Part shown: positions 27,671 through 36,762 of the stretch, one piece after another
Layout: each line of letters starts with the position of its first letter
How positions within the stretch are numbered: position 1 is the stretch's first letter
Notes under the pieces: generated by a model
What the model was told of the DNA's origin: nothing
What the model saw: the letters and a program-made list of their open reading frames with translations, nothing else
The model's database searches: none
From: CAWJMN01 sp963844055
GTDB taxonomy: Bacteria; Planctomycetota; Planctomycetia; Pirellulales; Pirellulaceae
Assembly (NCBI GenBank): GCA_963844055.1
Contig: CAWJMN010000002.1
Coordinates: 744,001 to 808,000, forward strand
Direction of reading: 5' to 3'
DNA: 64,000 bases
Program-made: the position numbers and the translations under genes

Positions 27671-28218
27671 GGTCGGACCTATTCCAAAAGCGACTAGCCA
27701 AAAACGGACGTGCCAAACAGTTTTGTGGTGAGAACCGCGAACCAATCGCTTTAGCCCCCAAGTCCCAAGCATCGCACATCCTTGGAAGTCACACGCGGTA
27801 AAGCGGCGACATCCAATGCCGGGAAACCCCAAATTTTATACACCCCCTAGCACACTCGCAAGGGCAAGGCAGAGCCACGGGCCCCCTCCTGCAACACTCC
27901 CCAGCCACAAACACCCCCTCCAAAGAACTGCGAAATGCATTTCAAAACCCTTTCTCCAAGGCGGAGAGCCACTTTCCTTCCCTTCCACCGGTCGCCTGCA
28001 ACGCCTGGCCGCTGCCGATAGAATGGCGGACAACAGCTCCCTCAATCGCCCGGACAGCCGGAAGCTTGGGGGCACTCGCCAGTAAGGCACAACATTTTGC
28101 CGCAATAAATCATCGCCCGATCGCCCCCACCGCAGGATCGACTTCCTGAACGACCGCTTGGGGCAGCATTCGCCGTGACCATAATCCCCTCATCAAAGCC
28201 GTAAGCTTGCCAGCCACT
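27671..28218. other. intergenic, no gene recognised
   Basis: 548 bases between divergent rpmE and the methyltransferase gene. Minus-strand open frames here are Arg/Trp-rich and unlike any protein. A 12-base palindrome GAAATGCATTTC lies at 27932-27943 and could be a regulator site. Promoters of both genes should be here. Confidence 0.4.
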
Positions 28219-28959
28219 ATGCCAACCCCTTTGGATCGCAAAAGTAGCCTCGAACAAATTCGCCACCGGTTCGACAACGACGTGGAGCGTTTCTCAGTCC
28301 TCGAGACCGGCCAAAAAGCGACGATCGATGCTCCTTTGGCCATGGAACTGATCACCCAGGCAGCTCTAGCAGCCACGCCCCACGCCAAGGACTTGCTCGA
28401 CATTGGCTGCGGGGCAGGCAACAACAGCCTGAAACTGCTCCAACTTTGCCCGCCCCTAAACTGCACGCTGCTCGACATTAGCCAGCCGATGCTCGACCGG
28501 GCCCAAACACGCCTCGCGGCCAGTTGCACCGGCACAGTCTCCACCATCCAGTCCGACTTTCGTACCGCTCCGCTTCAAGCAGGAAGTTTTGACATCCTCA
28601 TTGCGGCAGCCGTCTTCCATCATTTACGAGACGACCAAGACTGGGAAACAACCTTCGCCAAGGCCTTTTCGCTGCTCCGGCCAGGTGGCAGCTTATGGAT
28701 CACCGACTTGGTTTCCCAAGAATCCGACTCGATCCACTCCCTCATGTGGAGGCGATACGGCGAATACTTGGTTAGTATTGGTGGAGAGAAATACCGCGAC
28801 GACGTAATGGCCTACATCGACCAGGAAGATTCTCCGCGCAGCGTTACCTACCAATTAGATCTCCTCCGCCGTGTCGGTTTTTCCCAGGTAGAGATCCTGC
28901 ACAAAAACTCCTGCTTCGCCGCCTTTGGTGCGATCAAGGGACCAGCTCCCCGGCATTGA
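28219..28959 (+). CDS. class I SAM-dependent methyltransferase
   Basis: A 246-residue cytoplasmic methyltransferase. Motif I is LLDIGCGAGNNSLKL, motif II has the acidic residue in CTLLDISQPML, and motif IV is FDILIAAAVFHHL. The N-terminal RHRFDNDVERFS resembles small-molecule methyltransferases of the tRNA cmo5U/UbiE-like group. Substrate unknown. ATG 28219 is chosen over a TTG at 28207. The LarA-like gene follows 69 bases later and could be co-transcribed. Confidence 0.82.
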   Translation: MPTPLDRKSSLEQIRHRFDNDVERFSVLETGQKATIDAPLAMELITQAALAATPHAKDLLDIGCGAGNNSLKLLQLCPPLNCTLLDISQPMLDRAQTRLAASCTGTVSTIQSDFRTAPLQAGSFDILIAAAVFHHLRDDQDWETTFAKAFSLLRPGGSLWITDLVSQESDSIHSLMWRRYGEYLVSIGGEKYRDDVMAYIDQEDSPRSVTYQLDLLRRVGFSQVEILHKNSCFAAFGAIKGPAPRH

Positions 28960-29028
28960 GTTTCCTCGCCCCCTCGCAGAAAATCAAAGTTCTCCCTCCA
29001 ACTCACCCACGCCTGGGTCACTACTCCA

Positions 29029-30294
29029 ATGTCCACTACTTACCCCGATGTCTTCCGCGTCCGCCAGTTGTTTGAAGCACCGCAGGTCCAGGATGTGCCC
29101 GCGACCGTCGCCGAAGAACTCGCCAAGCTCGCTCTGAAAGAGAAGATCAAGCCAGGCCAAAACGTGGCGATCACCTGCGGCAGCCGTGGCATCGCGAACA
29201 TTCACCTGGTCATCAAGGCAACCGTCGACCACATTCGCTCGCTGGGCGCGGTTCCCTTCATCGTTCCCGCGATGGGAAGCCACGGCGGCGGTACGGCCGA
29301 AGGGCAACGCCAATTGATTGAAGGCTATGGCGTTACCGAAGAAAACATGGGTTGCGAAATCCGCTCCAGCATGGAGACCGTCATCGTCTGCAATGCGGCC
29401 GAAGGCTTTCCGGTCCACTTTGACAAACACGCCTTTAGCGCCGACCACGTTGTGGTGGTGGGTCGCGTCAAACCCCATACGGGATTTGTGGGCGAAATCG
29501 AAAGCGGCCTGATGAAGATGATGCTCATCGGCCTTGGCAAGCACAACGGCGCAAAAATCTATCACCGCGCCATCATGAACTACAGCTTTGGCCAGATCCT
29601 GCGCAGCGTCGCGCGAGAAGTCTTGGCAAAGTGCCGTATTGTTGCCGGCATCGGCATCGTAGAAAACGCCTACGACCAAACCGCCAAGATCGAGGCAGTC
29701 GCTCCCCAAGACTTTGAGCCGCGAGAGAAAGAACTGCTCATCCTGGCCCGCAACTGGCTTCCCAAGCTTCCCTTCAAAACGGCCGACATCCTGCTCATTG
29801 ACGAGATCGGCAAAAACGTCTCGGGAACCGGCATGGATACCAATGTCATTGGCCGCAAATACAATGATCACGTCGCCTGGGAAAATGAATGGCCCAAAGT
29901 GAAGCGGATCTGCGTCCGTGGGTTAACCGAACCTACGCATGGCAACGCCACGGGCATCGGCATGGCCGAGTTCTGCCGCACCCGTGTCGTTCAGCAGATG
30001 GATGTAAAGATCACCCGCATCAACTGCCTAACAGGAGGCCACCCCACGGCCGCCATGCTTCCACTCGATTACGAGACCGACCGCGACGTCCTTGATGCGA
30101 TGCTTCCGTTGATTGGTTTGGCCGACCCACCAGCGGCAAAGCTCATGTGGATTCACAACACACTCGAAGTCGCCGAGCTCGAATGTTCTGTCGCCTACTA
30201 TGAAGAAGCGCAGACTCGTAGCGACCTAACCATCCTGACCAAGCCCCGCCCGATGCCGTTTGATGCGTTGGGCAACTTGCCGGACCATGTTTAG
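29029..30294 (+). CDS. LarA-like (DUF2088) protein, nickel-pincer racemase superfamily
   Basis: The N-terminal half matches the DUF2088/LarA catalytic domain: AITCGSRGIANI, the His-rich loop PAMGSHGGGTAEGQ, and VGRVKPHTGFVGEIESGLMKM. In LarA these His and Lys residues hold the nickel-pincer cofactor that moves hydride in lactate racemisation. The C-terminal half continues to DQTAKIEAV and an acidic stretch EIGKNVSGTGMDTN. At 421 residues it is a normal length. Cofactor genes larB, larC and larE are not in the window, so lactate racemase activity is not implied; a related hydroxyacid or sugar-acid epimerase is as likely. Confidence 0.75.
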   Translation: MSTTYPDVFRVRQLFEAPQVQDVPATVAEELAKLALKEKIKPGQNVAITCGSRGIANIHLVIKATVDHIRSLGAVPFIVPAMGSHGGGTAEGQRQLIEGYGVTEENMGCEIRSSMETVIVCNAAEGFPVHFDKHAFSADHVVVVGRVKPHTGFVGEIESGLMKMMLIGLGKHNGAKIYHRAIMNYSFGQILRSVAREVLAKCRIVAGIGIVENAYDQTAKIEAVAPQDFEPREKELLILARNWLPKLPFKTADILLIDEIGKNVSGTGMDTNVIGRKYNDHVAWENEWPKVKRICVRGLTEPTHGNATGIGMAEFCRTRVVQQMDVKITRINCLTGGHPTAAMLPLDYETDRDVLDAMLPLIGLADPPAAKLMWIHNTLEVAELECSVAYYEEAQTRSDLTILTKPRPMPFDALGNLPDHV

Positions 30295-30307
30295 TGTGGC
30301 ATAAACG

Positions 30308-30336
30308 GGGATGCACTCTTTCGGACATCCCTTTTT
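30308..30336 (+). terminator. intrinsic terminator
   Basis: Stem GGGATG/CATCCC followed by TTTTT, 13 bases past the stop of the LarA-like gene. Confidence 0.8.
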
Positions 30337-30367
30337 GCACGTGCAACTGTAGGACCCTGCAACTTCT

Positions 30368-31237
30368 ATGAACGAGCAACCCTCCGCCCGCAAAGTGCTT
30401 TTGGCCGCCCGTAGTGAACTCGCCCGCCGGCTTACGGAACTCGTCCTGGCTGCCCAGGAAGACGTTCTTGCCGATGCCCGTGGCGAGTCCTATATGAACG
30501 AGATTGAAACCCTCTACGAGCAAGTTGGCATCAAGCTCGCGCATGTCAATCAAATGCTCGCCGGGCTCCCTGCCGATCTGGAGGTAGAATCGTCCTCACC
30601 TCCCAGCCCTGCACAAGCGCCCCCGGCCAGCGCTCCACCTGCCAGCGCCAAGCCTGCTGCTGAACCTTCCGCAGAACTGGGCCTTTCGCCTCCATCCACC
30701 AGCGCGACCAACATTCCTCGCCCCGCTGCAGAAGCGATTGAGACCCTCGCCCCGTTTCCGCCGGAATCTCCGAAGCCACTGCGGCAACCTATTGCGCTCC
30801 CGCGCCGGAATATCTCCGGTGGGCTGGCGGTGCCACGCAAAGAGTCTCCGCTCCGTCCGCTCATTAGCGCCCCGACCTCAGGACAAGCGCCGCACCTTGC
30901 CATCTTTGCTGCCCAGGTACGGCAGGGAGACCTCTCCGCTGCAGGGCATACCTTGAGCCAAATGCTGGGGATTGAGTTCCCACGTGCGGTTGCCTGTGCC
31001 GCTTACTTTGCGGAACAGCTGCAAGAAGACCCCCGGCTACTCCTTCGAATTGCTCAGCTGCAGATGGAGCTACAAGCCAGCAGCTTCAAAGGCGCCCGGC
31101 TCCTCTTGGTGGAATGCCTGGGGCTTACCAGCGAGGAGGCTGCCCATATTCTTTACCAAAGTCAGCCCGACAACCGCTCAAAATCGCTGGGAGATTCCTC
31201 TTCCAAGCAGGGCACATCTTCCGAGGATGCAACCTAG
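30368..31237 (+). CDS. hypothetical protein with Pro/Ala/Ser-rich linker
   Basis: Not recognised as a family. Residues 1-70 are helical and charged. Residues about 75-180 form a disordered Pro/Ala/Ser-rich linker. Residues about 185-270 are a compact helical domain (FAAQVRQGDLSAAGHTLSQM onward), possibly TPR-like. No signal peptide or membrane helix is seen, so it is probably cytoplasmic. Codon choice matches its neighbours, which supports a real gene. The small coiled-coil gene at 31312 follows after 74 bases. Confidence 0.6.
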   Translation: MNEQPSARKVLLAARSELARRLTELVLAAQEDVLADARGESYMNEIETLYEQVGIKLAHVNQMLAGLPADLEVESSSPPSPAQAPPASAPPASAKPAAEPSAELGLSPPSTSATNIPRPAAEAIETLAPFPPESPKPLRQPIALPRRNISGGLAVPRKESPLRPLISAPTSGQAPHLAIFAAQVRQGDLSAAGHTLSQMLGIEFPRAVACAAYFAEQLQEDPRLLLRIAQLQMELQASSFKGARLLLVECLGLTSEEAAHILYQSQPDNRSKSLGDSSSKQGTSSEDAT

Positions 31238-31311
31238 CCCTTACACTGCAAGCTCAACGTCGGCCGCCCACCGTAGGGATGTTTCCGACATATCTCCATC
31301 ACTCCATCGTC

Positions 31312-31512
31312 ATGCGATGCATGGCAAGGATCGGTGCTCACTTGGACGGCAAAGCGAAAAAACGCCTGGAAGTCATCAAACAAAAGCTGCAAATGCTGCG
31401 GCAGAAGCTGGCCGGTGCCAAGAAGCAAGAAGATGAGCCCGGCGAAGTGAAGGCGCTCGAAAACGAGATCGCCAAGCTCGAAGCTGAAGCAACACAATTG
31501 CGCGCCAGCTAA
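31312..31512 (+). CDS. small coiled-coil protein
   Basis: Encodes about 66 residues, nearly all in one heptad-like Lys/Glu/Leu helix (KKRLEVIKQKLQMLRQKLAG, then ENEIAKLEAEATQL). Two ATG starts are possible, 31312 and 31321; neither has a strong ribosome site. The open frame upstream to 31114 lies inside the previous gene and has no coding character. Similar short coiled-coil proteins occur in other planctomycetes; function unknown. Confidence 0.6.
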   Translation: MRCMARIGAHLDGKAKKRLEVIKQKLQMLRQKLAGAKKQEDEPGEVKALENEIAKLEAEATQLRAS

Positions 31513-31530
31513 TCACGGCTCTCTAACAAT

Positions 31531-31558
31531 AGGTTCGCCTCATTATACAGAACGAACC
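31531..31558. terminator. hairpin between convergent genes
   Basis: Stem AGGTTCG/CGAACCT with a loop of about 14 bases, between the coiled-coil gene and the convergent metalloprotease-like gene. No strong T run. Confidence 0.45.
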
Positions 31559-31575
31559 TCCCCACTGCTAAAGTC

Positions 31576-32841
31576 TTATCGCAACAGCGTACCCTTGTTG
31601 CGGGTCGGTGCGTCGAACTGGTCCGCTGGGAGCTGCCTTGCGGGCATGGGATACATGCGGCGGTCGTTCAAGGCCGTCTCTGCGGCAGCTCCGCGTCCCA
31701 CTTGTTCATCCCGTGCGATCGCCGTCTCGGGATTCGTCCACGGCTGATCTTGCTGGCGGCTCCATGACATCAGCACTTCCCCTTGGGGAGGCGAATTCTT
31801 TGTTCCCGCATCGGGACGCCTGACCGCTGTGCTTCGGCTAGGAGCAGCGGCAGTATTCTTGGGGCGATTGTCATCCATTCGTGCCGCCCAACCTTCGCTC
31901 ACCGGATGAGACAGCATTGTCTTCGGATAATCTTCGGCGATATCAAATACCTTCACAGGTGGCTTCACGAGCTCTTCGTTGGAGGCCATCGCAACAGCCC
32001 CAGCGGGTAACGTCGCAGCGACTGGCGGTACCGGCGGAGTTGCACTTGCTAGGCGATTCGGATCAATCCCTCCCGGAGTCAGCGTTGGACTTCCAAACCG
32101 AACCCATTCCAACCAAGTCAATTGCAGTACCGACAAGTCGCGATAGCCATAATGCTTCTGCGTAGCCATCGCCCAATTGCCGCTTTGCATACCATCGCCA
32201 ACATACTGAACGAACTTTGGCTTTCCACCATGCTGAATTAGAAAGCGAGCCAGCGAATACCCCTGCGAGTACAGCGGCAGAATGTCACGCGGATATTCCT
32301 TCATCGCAAACATACGATTAAAGGCAATGCCGCGGTCGGTTGTCAAAAATTCAATTAGGAAACGCTCTTGCTTGGTCCGTTCGCTGGTGTGCTCTACCGT
32401 CGTACAGGCTCCTTCGTCAGCCCATCTTGGCAAAGGACGGCCAAAGTGCGTTGCAAAAATCGTGTGAGTTACCTCGTGGGGAATTACACTATCCAGCACG
32501 CGCTCACGCGAACCGGTAACGCTCATCTGCCAACCAAAAGGAACGCCTCCTCGAAAGGAAAAGCTAGTCACGCCACCGGCGCCCAGCGCAGGGGAGACCT
32601 TCATCGCTTCAATGGGGCAAAGGTCAGGCATGCCATCGATCATCCAAGGTGGCAGCTCACGACCCAGCCATTCTAAAGCTAGATCACGGCGACACTTCTC
32701 TGCGACTTGGCAAATCTCGACGGCTAATTCCGGAGTGGCGGCCGTGACGATAAAGTTCTGTGATCGAGCACTGTAGCCAGCTCCCATCGTGACGATAAGT
32801 AGCGGCAATAGGACAAGCAATCGCGCAAGTGTTGCAGCCAT
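31576..32841 (-). CDS. secreted HExxH metalloprotease-like protein
   Basis: A 421-residue protein with a signal peptide (MAATLARLLVLLPLLIVTMG). The zinc site is HEVTHTIFATHFGRPLPRWADEG, with HExxH and a downstream Glu in the ADEG loop as the likely third ligand, the gluzincin arrangement seen in DUF1570-type proteins. The C-terminal 150 residues are Pro/Ala-rich and probably unstructured. It should act in the periplasm or outside. The start at 32841 has GGAAG upstream; the frame to 32928 would hide the signal peptide. Substrate unknown. Confidence 0.75.
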   Translation of the reverse strand: MAATLARLLVLLPLLIVTMGAGYSARSQNFIVTAATPELAVEICQVAEKCRRDLALEWLGRELPPWMIDGMPDLCPIEAMKVSPALGAGGVTSFSFRGGVPFGWQMSVTGSRERVLDSVIPHEVTHTIFATHFGRPLPRWADEGACTTVEHTSERTKQERFLIEFLTTDRGIAFNRMFAMKEYPRDILPLYSQGYSLARFLIQHGGKPKFVQYVGDGMQSGNWAMATQKHYGYRDLSVLQLTWLEWVRFGSPTLTPGGIDPNRLASATPPVPPVAATLPAGAVAMASNEELVKPPVKVFDIAEDYPKTMLSHPVSEGWAARMDDNRPKNTAAAPSRSTAVRRPDAGTKNSPPQGEVLMSWSRQQDQPWTNPETAIARDEQVGRGAAAETALNDRRMYPMPARQLPADQFDAPTRNKGTLLR

Positions 32842-33426
32842 GCAAAGATCTTCCTTCCGTGGAACTGAGTCGATCACACTACATCTTGCAGTGTGAGAAG
32901 CAAACGTGACGGCTAATCGGCCCTCCAATGGCCATGCTTAACCGCAGTTACTTCATCTTCCAATCGTTGCCTCCGCTCAAAAGCACTCGCCAACCCTACG
33001 CATGAAGTCTTTTGCGGAAAGACCTTTTTTATCCACGCGTCACAGACAGCTCAGCATTTCAAACGTCGCCACCAAGGCCTTTCGGCGTCGGTTGCAAAAC
33101 TTTCGTGACCAGCCAGAGGCCAAATCACAAAACATTCTGCCTTCCGAAAACCCTTGCAGCGGGGAGCAGACTACTCACTGGCTCAAAAATCACCTAGAGA
33201 GATTTTTCGCCCAAAGCCAGCTACAGGCAATGCTCGAACCCACACAACCAGCCTGCTAGCGAAGATTACTTCGCCACGCAAACCACCTAGGAAACCCCTG
33301 CGGGTTTGCTAGCAAGCCCATGGGCCATTCGCAGCACGACCTATTAGATAGGTACGACGTTCAAATCTCTTTGGATCGAACCACAAGCTCTGCCTGCATA
33401 GATAAGAAGTCAGGCGAACCCATTAC
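32842..33426. other. intergenic with short hairpins, no convincing gene
   Basis: 585 bases. An 85-codon open frame at 33002-33259 has no ribosome site and no family features. Short hairpins AAACCC/GGGTTT (33292-33307) and ACCTAT/ATAGGT (33340-33354) may help end transcription of the Nudix gene. No RNA gene is seen. Confidence 0.4.
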
Positions 33427-33825
33427 TTAGCCAGCAGTTGGGCCGCAACGCTCTTGAAGAAGCGCCAAGATCCCACGATTGCCAGCAGGAAACTCCAACT
33501 GAAACAACTCGCCGCGAGAGACCCAAAAAAACGGCTCATTGGGCGTTAAATCCACAGTTTCGCCTGCCGGCACACACTCCCAGAACTCCAGCGACAACGT
33601 CCCATGGTCATACGTTTGCTGCTGGGTAAGTAGTAACTCTGTCGCACGCACAACTAGCCCGGTCTCTTCCAGACATTCACGCTCGGCCGCCTGACAAGCT
33701 GTCTCGCCCGCTTCAACCTTCCCTCCAGGAAATTCGTACAGCCCCGCCAGTGCGACCCCGGCAGGCCGTCTCCCCACCAGGTACTTTCCCTGATGCTGTA
33801 ACAAGGCGATAGCAATCTGTCGCAT
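33427..33825 (-). CDS. mutT: Nudix hydrolase, MutT type (8-oxo-dGTP diphosphatase-like)
   Basis: Complete Nudix box: G35, E41, R49-E50, E53-E54, G56 (GX5EX7REUXEEXGU). The N-terminal AIALLQHQGKYLVGRRP and the FPGGKVEAGET phrase place it with MutT, which removes oxidised guanine nucleotides from the pool. At 132 residues it is the size of E. coli MutT. Nudix specificity is hard to read from sequence, so the symbol is tentative. It stands alone on the minus strand. Confidence 0.82.
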   Translation of the reverse strand: MRQIAIALLQHQGKYLVGRRPAGVALAGLYEFPGGKVEAGETACQAAERECLEETGLVVRATELLLTQQQTYDHGTLSLEFWECVPAGETVDLTPNEPFFWVSRGELFQLEFPAGNRGILALLQERCGPTAG

Positions 33826-34022
33826 TCACTTCACCCTTCCAATAGACCCCATGCCCTTTGCGGCAAAACGCGGCCCCCGCTTTTCCACCTTCTCACGTTC
33901 CCATCGCTTGTCCGCAAGCTAGCGAGGTTTCCATCCTCTCCCAAGCTCACTAGTTAGCTATGGGTGCTTGCCAGCACGTTGCATGCTGAGCGAAGTCAAA
34001 CTGCAAAATCTTCACCCCCTTT

Positions 34023-34028
34023 TATAAT
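34023..34028 (+). promoter_or_regulatory. possible -10 box of the TolC-family gene
   Basis: TATAAT, perfect consensus, about 280 bases before the TolC start. The -35 position (about 34000-34005) does not match TTGACA. If used, the message has a leader of about 270 bases that contains the structured element at 34128-34250. Confidence 0.35.
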
Positions 34029-34127
34029 TTGTCAAAGTCTAACGATTAGGGCGACGATAACTGGGTTACCGATTTTTGCATTCTGAGCGAGGCATCTAAC
34101 CATGCCGGACTCGGATGATGTGGAAGT

Positions 34128-34250
34128 CGGATCAGGGGGGCCTGAACAACTTGATTCATGATTTGCGTCTTATCAGACGCGGCGCTGCAGATTCTGCAGG
34201 AAAAAAGGCCGCTGGGTAAGGCGAGGCAATTATGAGGACCTCCTGATCCG
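34128..34250 (+). ncRNA. candidate structured leader RNA upstream of the TolC-family gene
   Basis: The arms 34128-34143 and 34235-34250 pair over 16 positions, with 15 pairs (one G-U) and one mismatch. Inside lie two further hairpins: GCGTCT/AGACGC (34165-34180, TATC loop) and CTGCAG/CTGCAG (34185-34199, ATT loop). The three-stem shape and its place 56 bases before the TolC start suggest a cis-regulatory RNA or a small stable RNA. I do not recognise a known riboswitch core in it. Covariation in relatives has not been examined. Confidence 0.45.
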
Positions 34251-34305
34251 TACTACGGCATCGTGGTGAGAGAACGCTTCACCACAAAACAGGAATGCGA
34301 AATCG

Positions 34306-36501
34306 ATGAGCCGACACTTCAATACAACACGAATCTTTATCCTTTGTGCATGGGTCGCACTGGCGGGCTGCCGTCCGATCCAGCCCTTCTACCTGCACGA
34401 GGACGGCGATCTTTCGCACTATCTGGACAAGGCTACCCGTGCTGAGCACCCCGACGTACACGTCGAACCGCTCGCCGAAGTCTCCAGTGCTGAAAAGCCG
34501 CTGACCATCAGCAATCCTGAACCACGCGAGATGTGGGATCTTCACCTTGAAGACTGCGTCTCGATGGCACTCAACAACAGCAAGGTGATCCGTGGTGGTC
34601 AAGCTGCCCGTTTGCAAAACGGACAACTCACCGCCGGTACGAACGAAGGTTCGCTCGTTCTGAACCCTCGCGCCTTTGCCTCGTCGTACAACCCTGCCGT
34701 GGTCGATTCGAATCCGGGCATCATCAACGATGCACCGAACGTCGACGGCGGTGTCGCCAATGCTCGCCTCGGTACGGAAGCTGCCCTGGCCGACTTCGAC
34801 GCCCAGTTCAGCGTCATCGGCAACGGCCCAAACCAACAGTTCCTCGGCCACACCGACCGACCACAAAACATTCCACCTGGTGCTGCGTTCGGCTTGCCAA
34901 AGGTGCAAACCACCAACGGCGGTATGACCACGCAGTTGACCAAGAAGACGGTCGAAGGAACGCAGTTCACCTTCCGTAACAGCAATGGTTACGATCGTGG
35001 CCTCACGCGTCCTTCCTCTTTCCAACCCTTGGTTAGCACCTGGACCTCCACCATGGAGGCCGAGTTCCGCCATCCCTTGCTCCGTGGCCGTGGTGCCCAA
35101 GTCAACCGGATGCCAATCATGATCGCTCGTATCGGTAACGATATCGAAATCATGAACCTGCAAGGACAACTGCAGGACATGCTAAACAACTTGGAAATCC
35201 GCTACTGGGATTTGCACTTTGCCTATCGCACCTTGGAAACCACCAAGATCGGTCGCGACAGTGCACTTAACATTTGGCGTATTGTTTACGACAAGAAGAT
35301 CGCCGGTGCTCAAACCACGCAAGAAGAAGCCCAAGCTCGTGAGCAATACTTCTCCTTCCGTGCCCAAGTGGAAAACGCCTTGCGTAACCTGTACGACACC
35401 GAAAACGAACTTCGCTTGCTGATGGGCTTGGCTGCCACCGATGGCCGTCTGATTCGCCCCATCGATGAGCCCACCTTTGCCCGCGTCAACTTTGAATGGG
35501 TCGATGTGTTGGCCGAGTCCGTCGCTCGTCGTCCTGAATTGATCTCGAAGCGTTGGGAAATCAAGCAACGTGAACTAGAACTCGTCTGGGCACGCAATCG
35601 CTTGCTGCCACAACTCGATGTCGGCGGTGTTTACCGCTGGGTCGGCTTGGGTGACGACTTGATCAATGCCAATCGCACGGGCCTCGACTTTCCTCAGAAG
35701 GGTTCGACCGCTTACGAAGAACTCTTCGGTGGCAAGTACCAAGAATGGGGTGTCTTCTTCAACTACTCCATGCCAATCGGCTTCCGCCGCGAACTGGCTG
35801 GCGTACGCCACGCTCAATTGCGACTGGCTCGTGAGAAGGCCTTGCTTGAAGACATGGAACTGGACGTCTCGACCGGTCTCGCCAAGGCGATCCGCAACCT
35901 GGACACCAACTACCAACTGGTAAACACCAACGCCAACCGCTGGGTTGCGACTCGCCAAGAAGTCGAAGCCGTCCAAGCCTCGTACGATGCCGGACGAACC
36001 GCACTCGACCTTGTACTCGAAGCACAACGTCGCCGTGCCCTTGCCCAGAACGCCTTCTGGAACTCGGTTGCAGAATACAACAAGTCGATCGCTGACCTGC
36101 ACACCCGTAAGGGCTCGATCATGGAATACAACAACATCGCGTTTGAAGAAGGTCCATGGCCACAAAAGGCTTACTGGGATGCTATGAATCGTGCTCGTGA
36201 ACGTGACGCCGGTCACTTCATCGACTACGGCTACACTCGCCCAGCCGTGGTCAGCCGTGGCGAAATTCCTCAGGGTGCTCCTCTGATGGAATCGATGCCT
36301 GGCGATGTCCCCTCCAACATGATCATGGAAGGACCTGGTCCGGAAGAAATTCCAGCCACCACCCCATCCGCACCCCGTAGTGTCGACACCCCTTCGGTTT
36401 TGAAGACGTCGCAAAGCTTGTCAACGCCATCGTCGATGCCTCGCACCACCGCCACGGGTGTTTCCGCCCGTCGCCAAACGGTAGGCACCGACCTTCGCTA
36501 A
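34306..36501 (+). CDS. TolC-family outer-membrane efflux lipoprotein
   Basis: Starts with a lipoprotein signal (ILCAWVALAGC, lipobox L-A-G-C), so the mature N-terminus is probably a lipidated Cys. The body has the two repeated long helix/strand units of outer-membrane efflux channels, including DLHFAYRTLETTKIGRDSAL in the first half and VQASYDAGRTALDLVLEAQR in the second. At 731 residues it is well above the usual 450-500. The extra length lies in the N-terminal 120 residues and a Pro/Ser/Thr-rich tail. The ATG has AGGAA ten bases upstream. It may serve the CusAB-like pump at 38.7-43.3 kb, although that is on the other strand. Confidence 0.85.
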   Translation: MSRHFNTTRIFILCAWVALAGCRPIQPFYLHEDGDLSHYLDKATRAEHPDVHVEPLAEVSSAEKPLTISNPEPREMWDLHLEDCVSMALNNSKVIRGGQAARLQNGQLTAGTNEGSLVLNPRAFASSYNPAVVDSNPGIINDAPNVDGGVANARLGTEAALADFDAQFSVIGNGPNQQFLGHTDRPQNIPPGAAFGLPKVQTTNGGMTTQLTKKTVEGTQFTFRNSNGYDRGLTRPSSFQPLVSTWTSTMEAEFRHPLLRGRGAQVNRMPIMIARIGNDIEIMNLQGQLQDMLNNLEIRYWDLHFAYRTLETTKIGRDSALNIWRIVYDKKIAGAQTTQEEAQAREQYFSFRAQVENALRNLYDTENELRLLMGLAATDGRLIRPIDEPTFARVNFEWVDVLAESVARRPELISKRWEIKQRELELVWARNRLLPQLDVGGVYRWVGLGDDLINANRTGLDFPQKGSTAYEELFGGKYQEWGVFFNYSMPIGFRRELAGVRHAQLRLAREKALLEDMELDVSTGLAKAIRNLDTNYQLVNTNANRWVATRQEVEAVQASYDAGRTALDLVLEAQRRRALAQNAFWNSVAEYNKSIADLHTRKGSIMEYNNIAFEEGPWPQKAYWDAMNRARERDAGHFIDYGYTRPAVVSRGEIPQGAPLMESMPGDVPSNMIMEGPGPEEIPATTPSAPRSVDTPSVLKTSQSLSTPSSMPRTTATGVSARRQTVGTDLR

Positions 36502-36533
36502 GCCGACAGACGCCTCTCCATCCTAAGGCCATC

Positions 36534-36570
36534 GGGCCCGGAAACCTCTTCACCAAGGTTGACGGGCCTG
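36534..36570 (+). terminator. terminator-like hairpin after the TolC-family gene
   Basis: Nested stems GGCCCG/CGGGCC and AACCT/AGGTT about 35 bases past the stop; T run weak. Confidence 0.4.
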
Positions 36571-36762
36571 CGGCATTTCTTGGACAAGATTCACGCTCCG
36601 CCGTAGCAGCGAAGTGACTTCCGGCCAACGGTCGCCTCCCTTTTCAATAGGCGATCCTCCAAACGCCGGTTGTCACAGCACCTAGCAGGCTTGTATCCTA
36701 AAGCCCACCCAGAAGACCTCCCGGCCTTCCCTCCTGCAACGAATTTCACGAAGGGCCATCCC

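Noticed and set aside
31114..31311. Upstream extension of the coiled-coil frame
   Set aside because: It overlaps the previous gene in another frame and has no coding character; the coiled-coil starts near 31312.
33002..33259. Plus-strand open frame of 85 codons
   Set aside because: No ribosome site, no recognisable family, and composition unlike neighbouring genes.
33361..33372. tRNA-like T-loop (GTTCAAATC)
   Set aside because: The flanking five bases do not pair and no acceptor or anticodon stem fits.
34128..34250. SRP RNA, 6S RNA or ZTP riboswitch for the leader structure
   Set aside because: Conserved SRP loop bases, a 6S-like central bubble and the ZTP core were not found; only a weak resemblance (CCGCTGGGTAA) to part of the ZTP motif exists.
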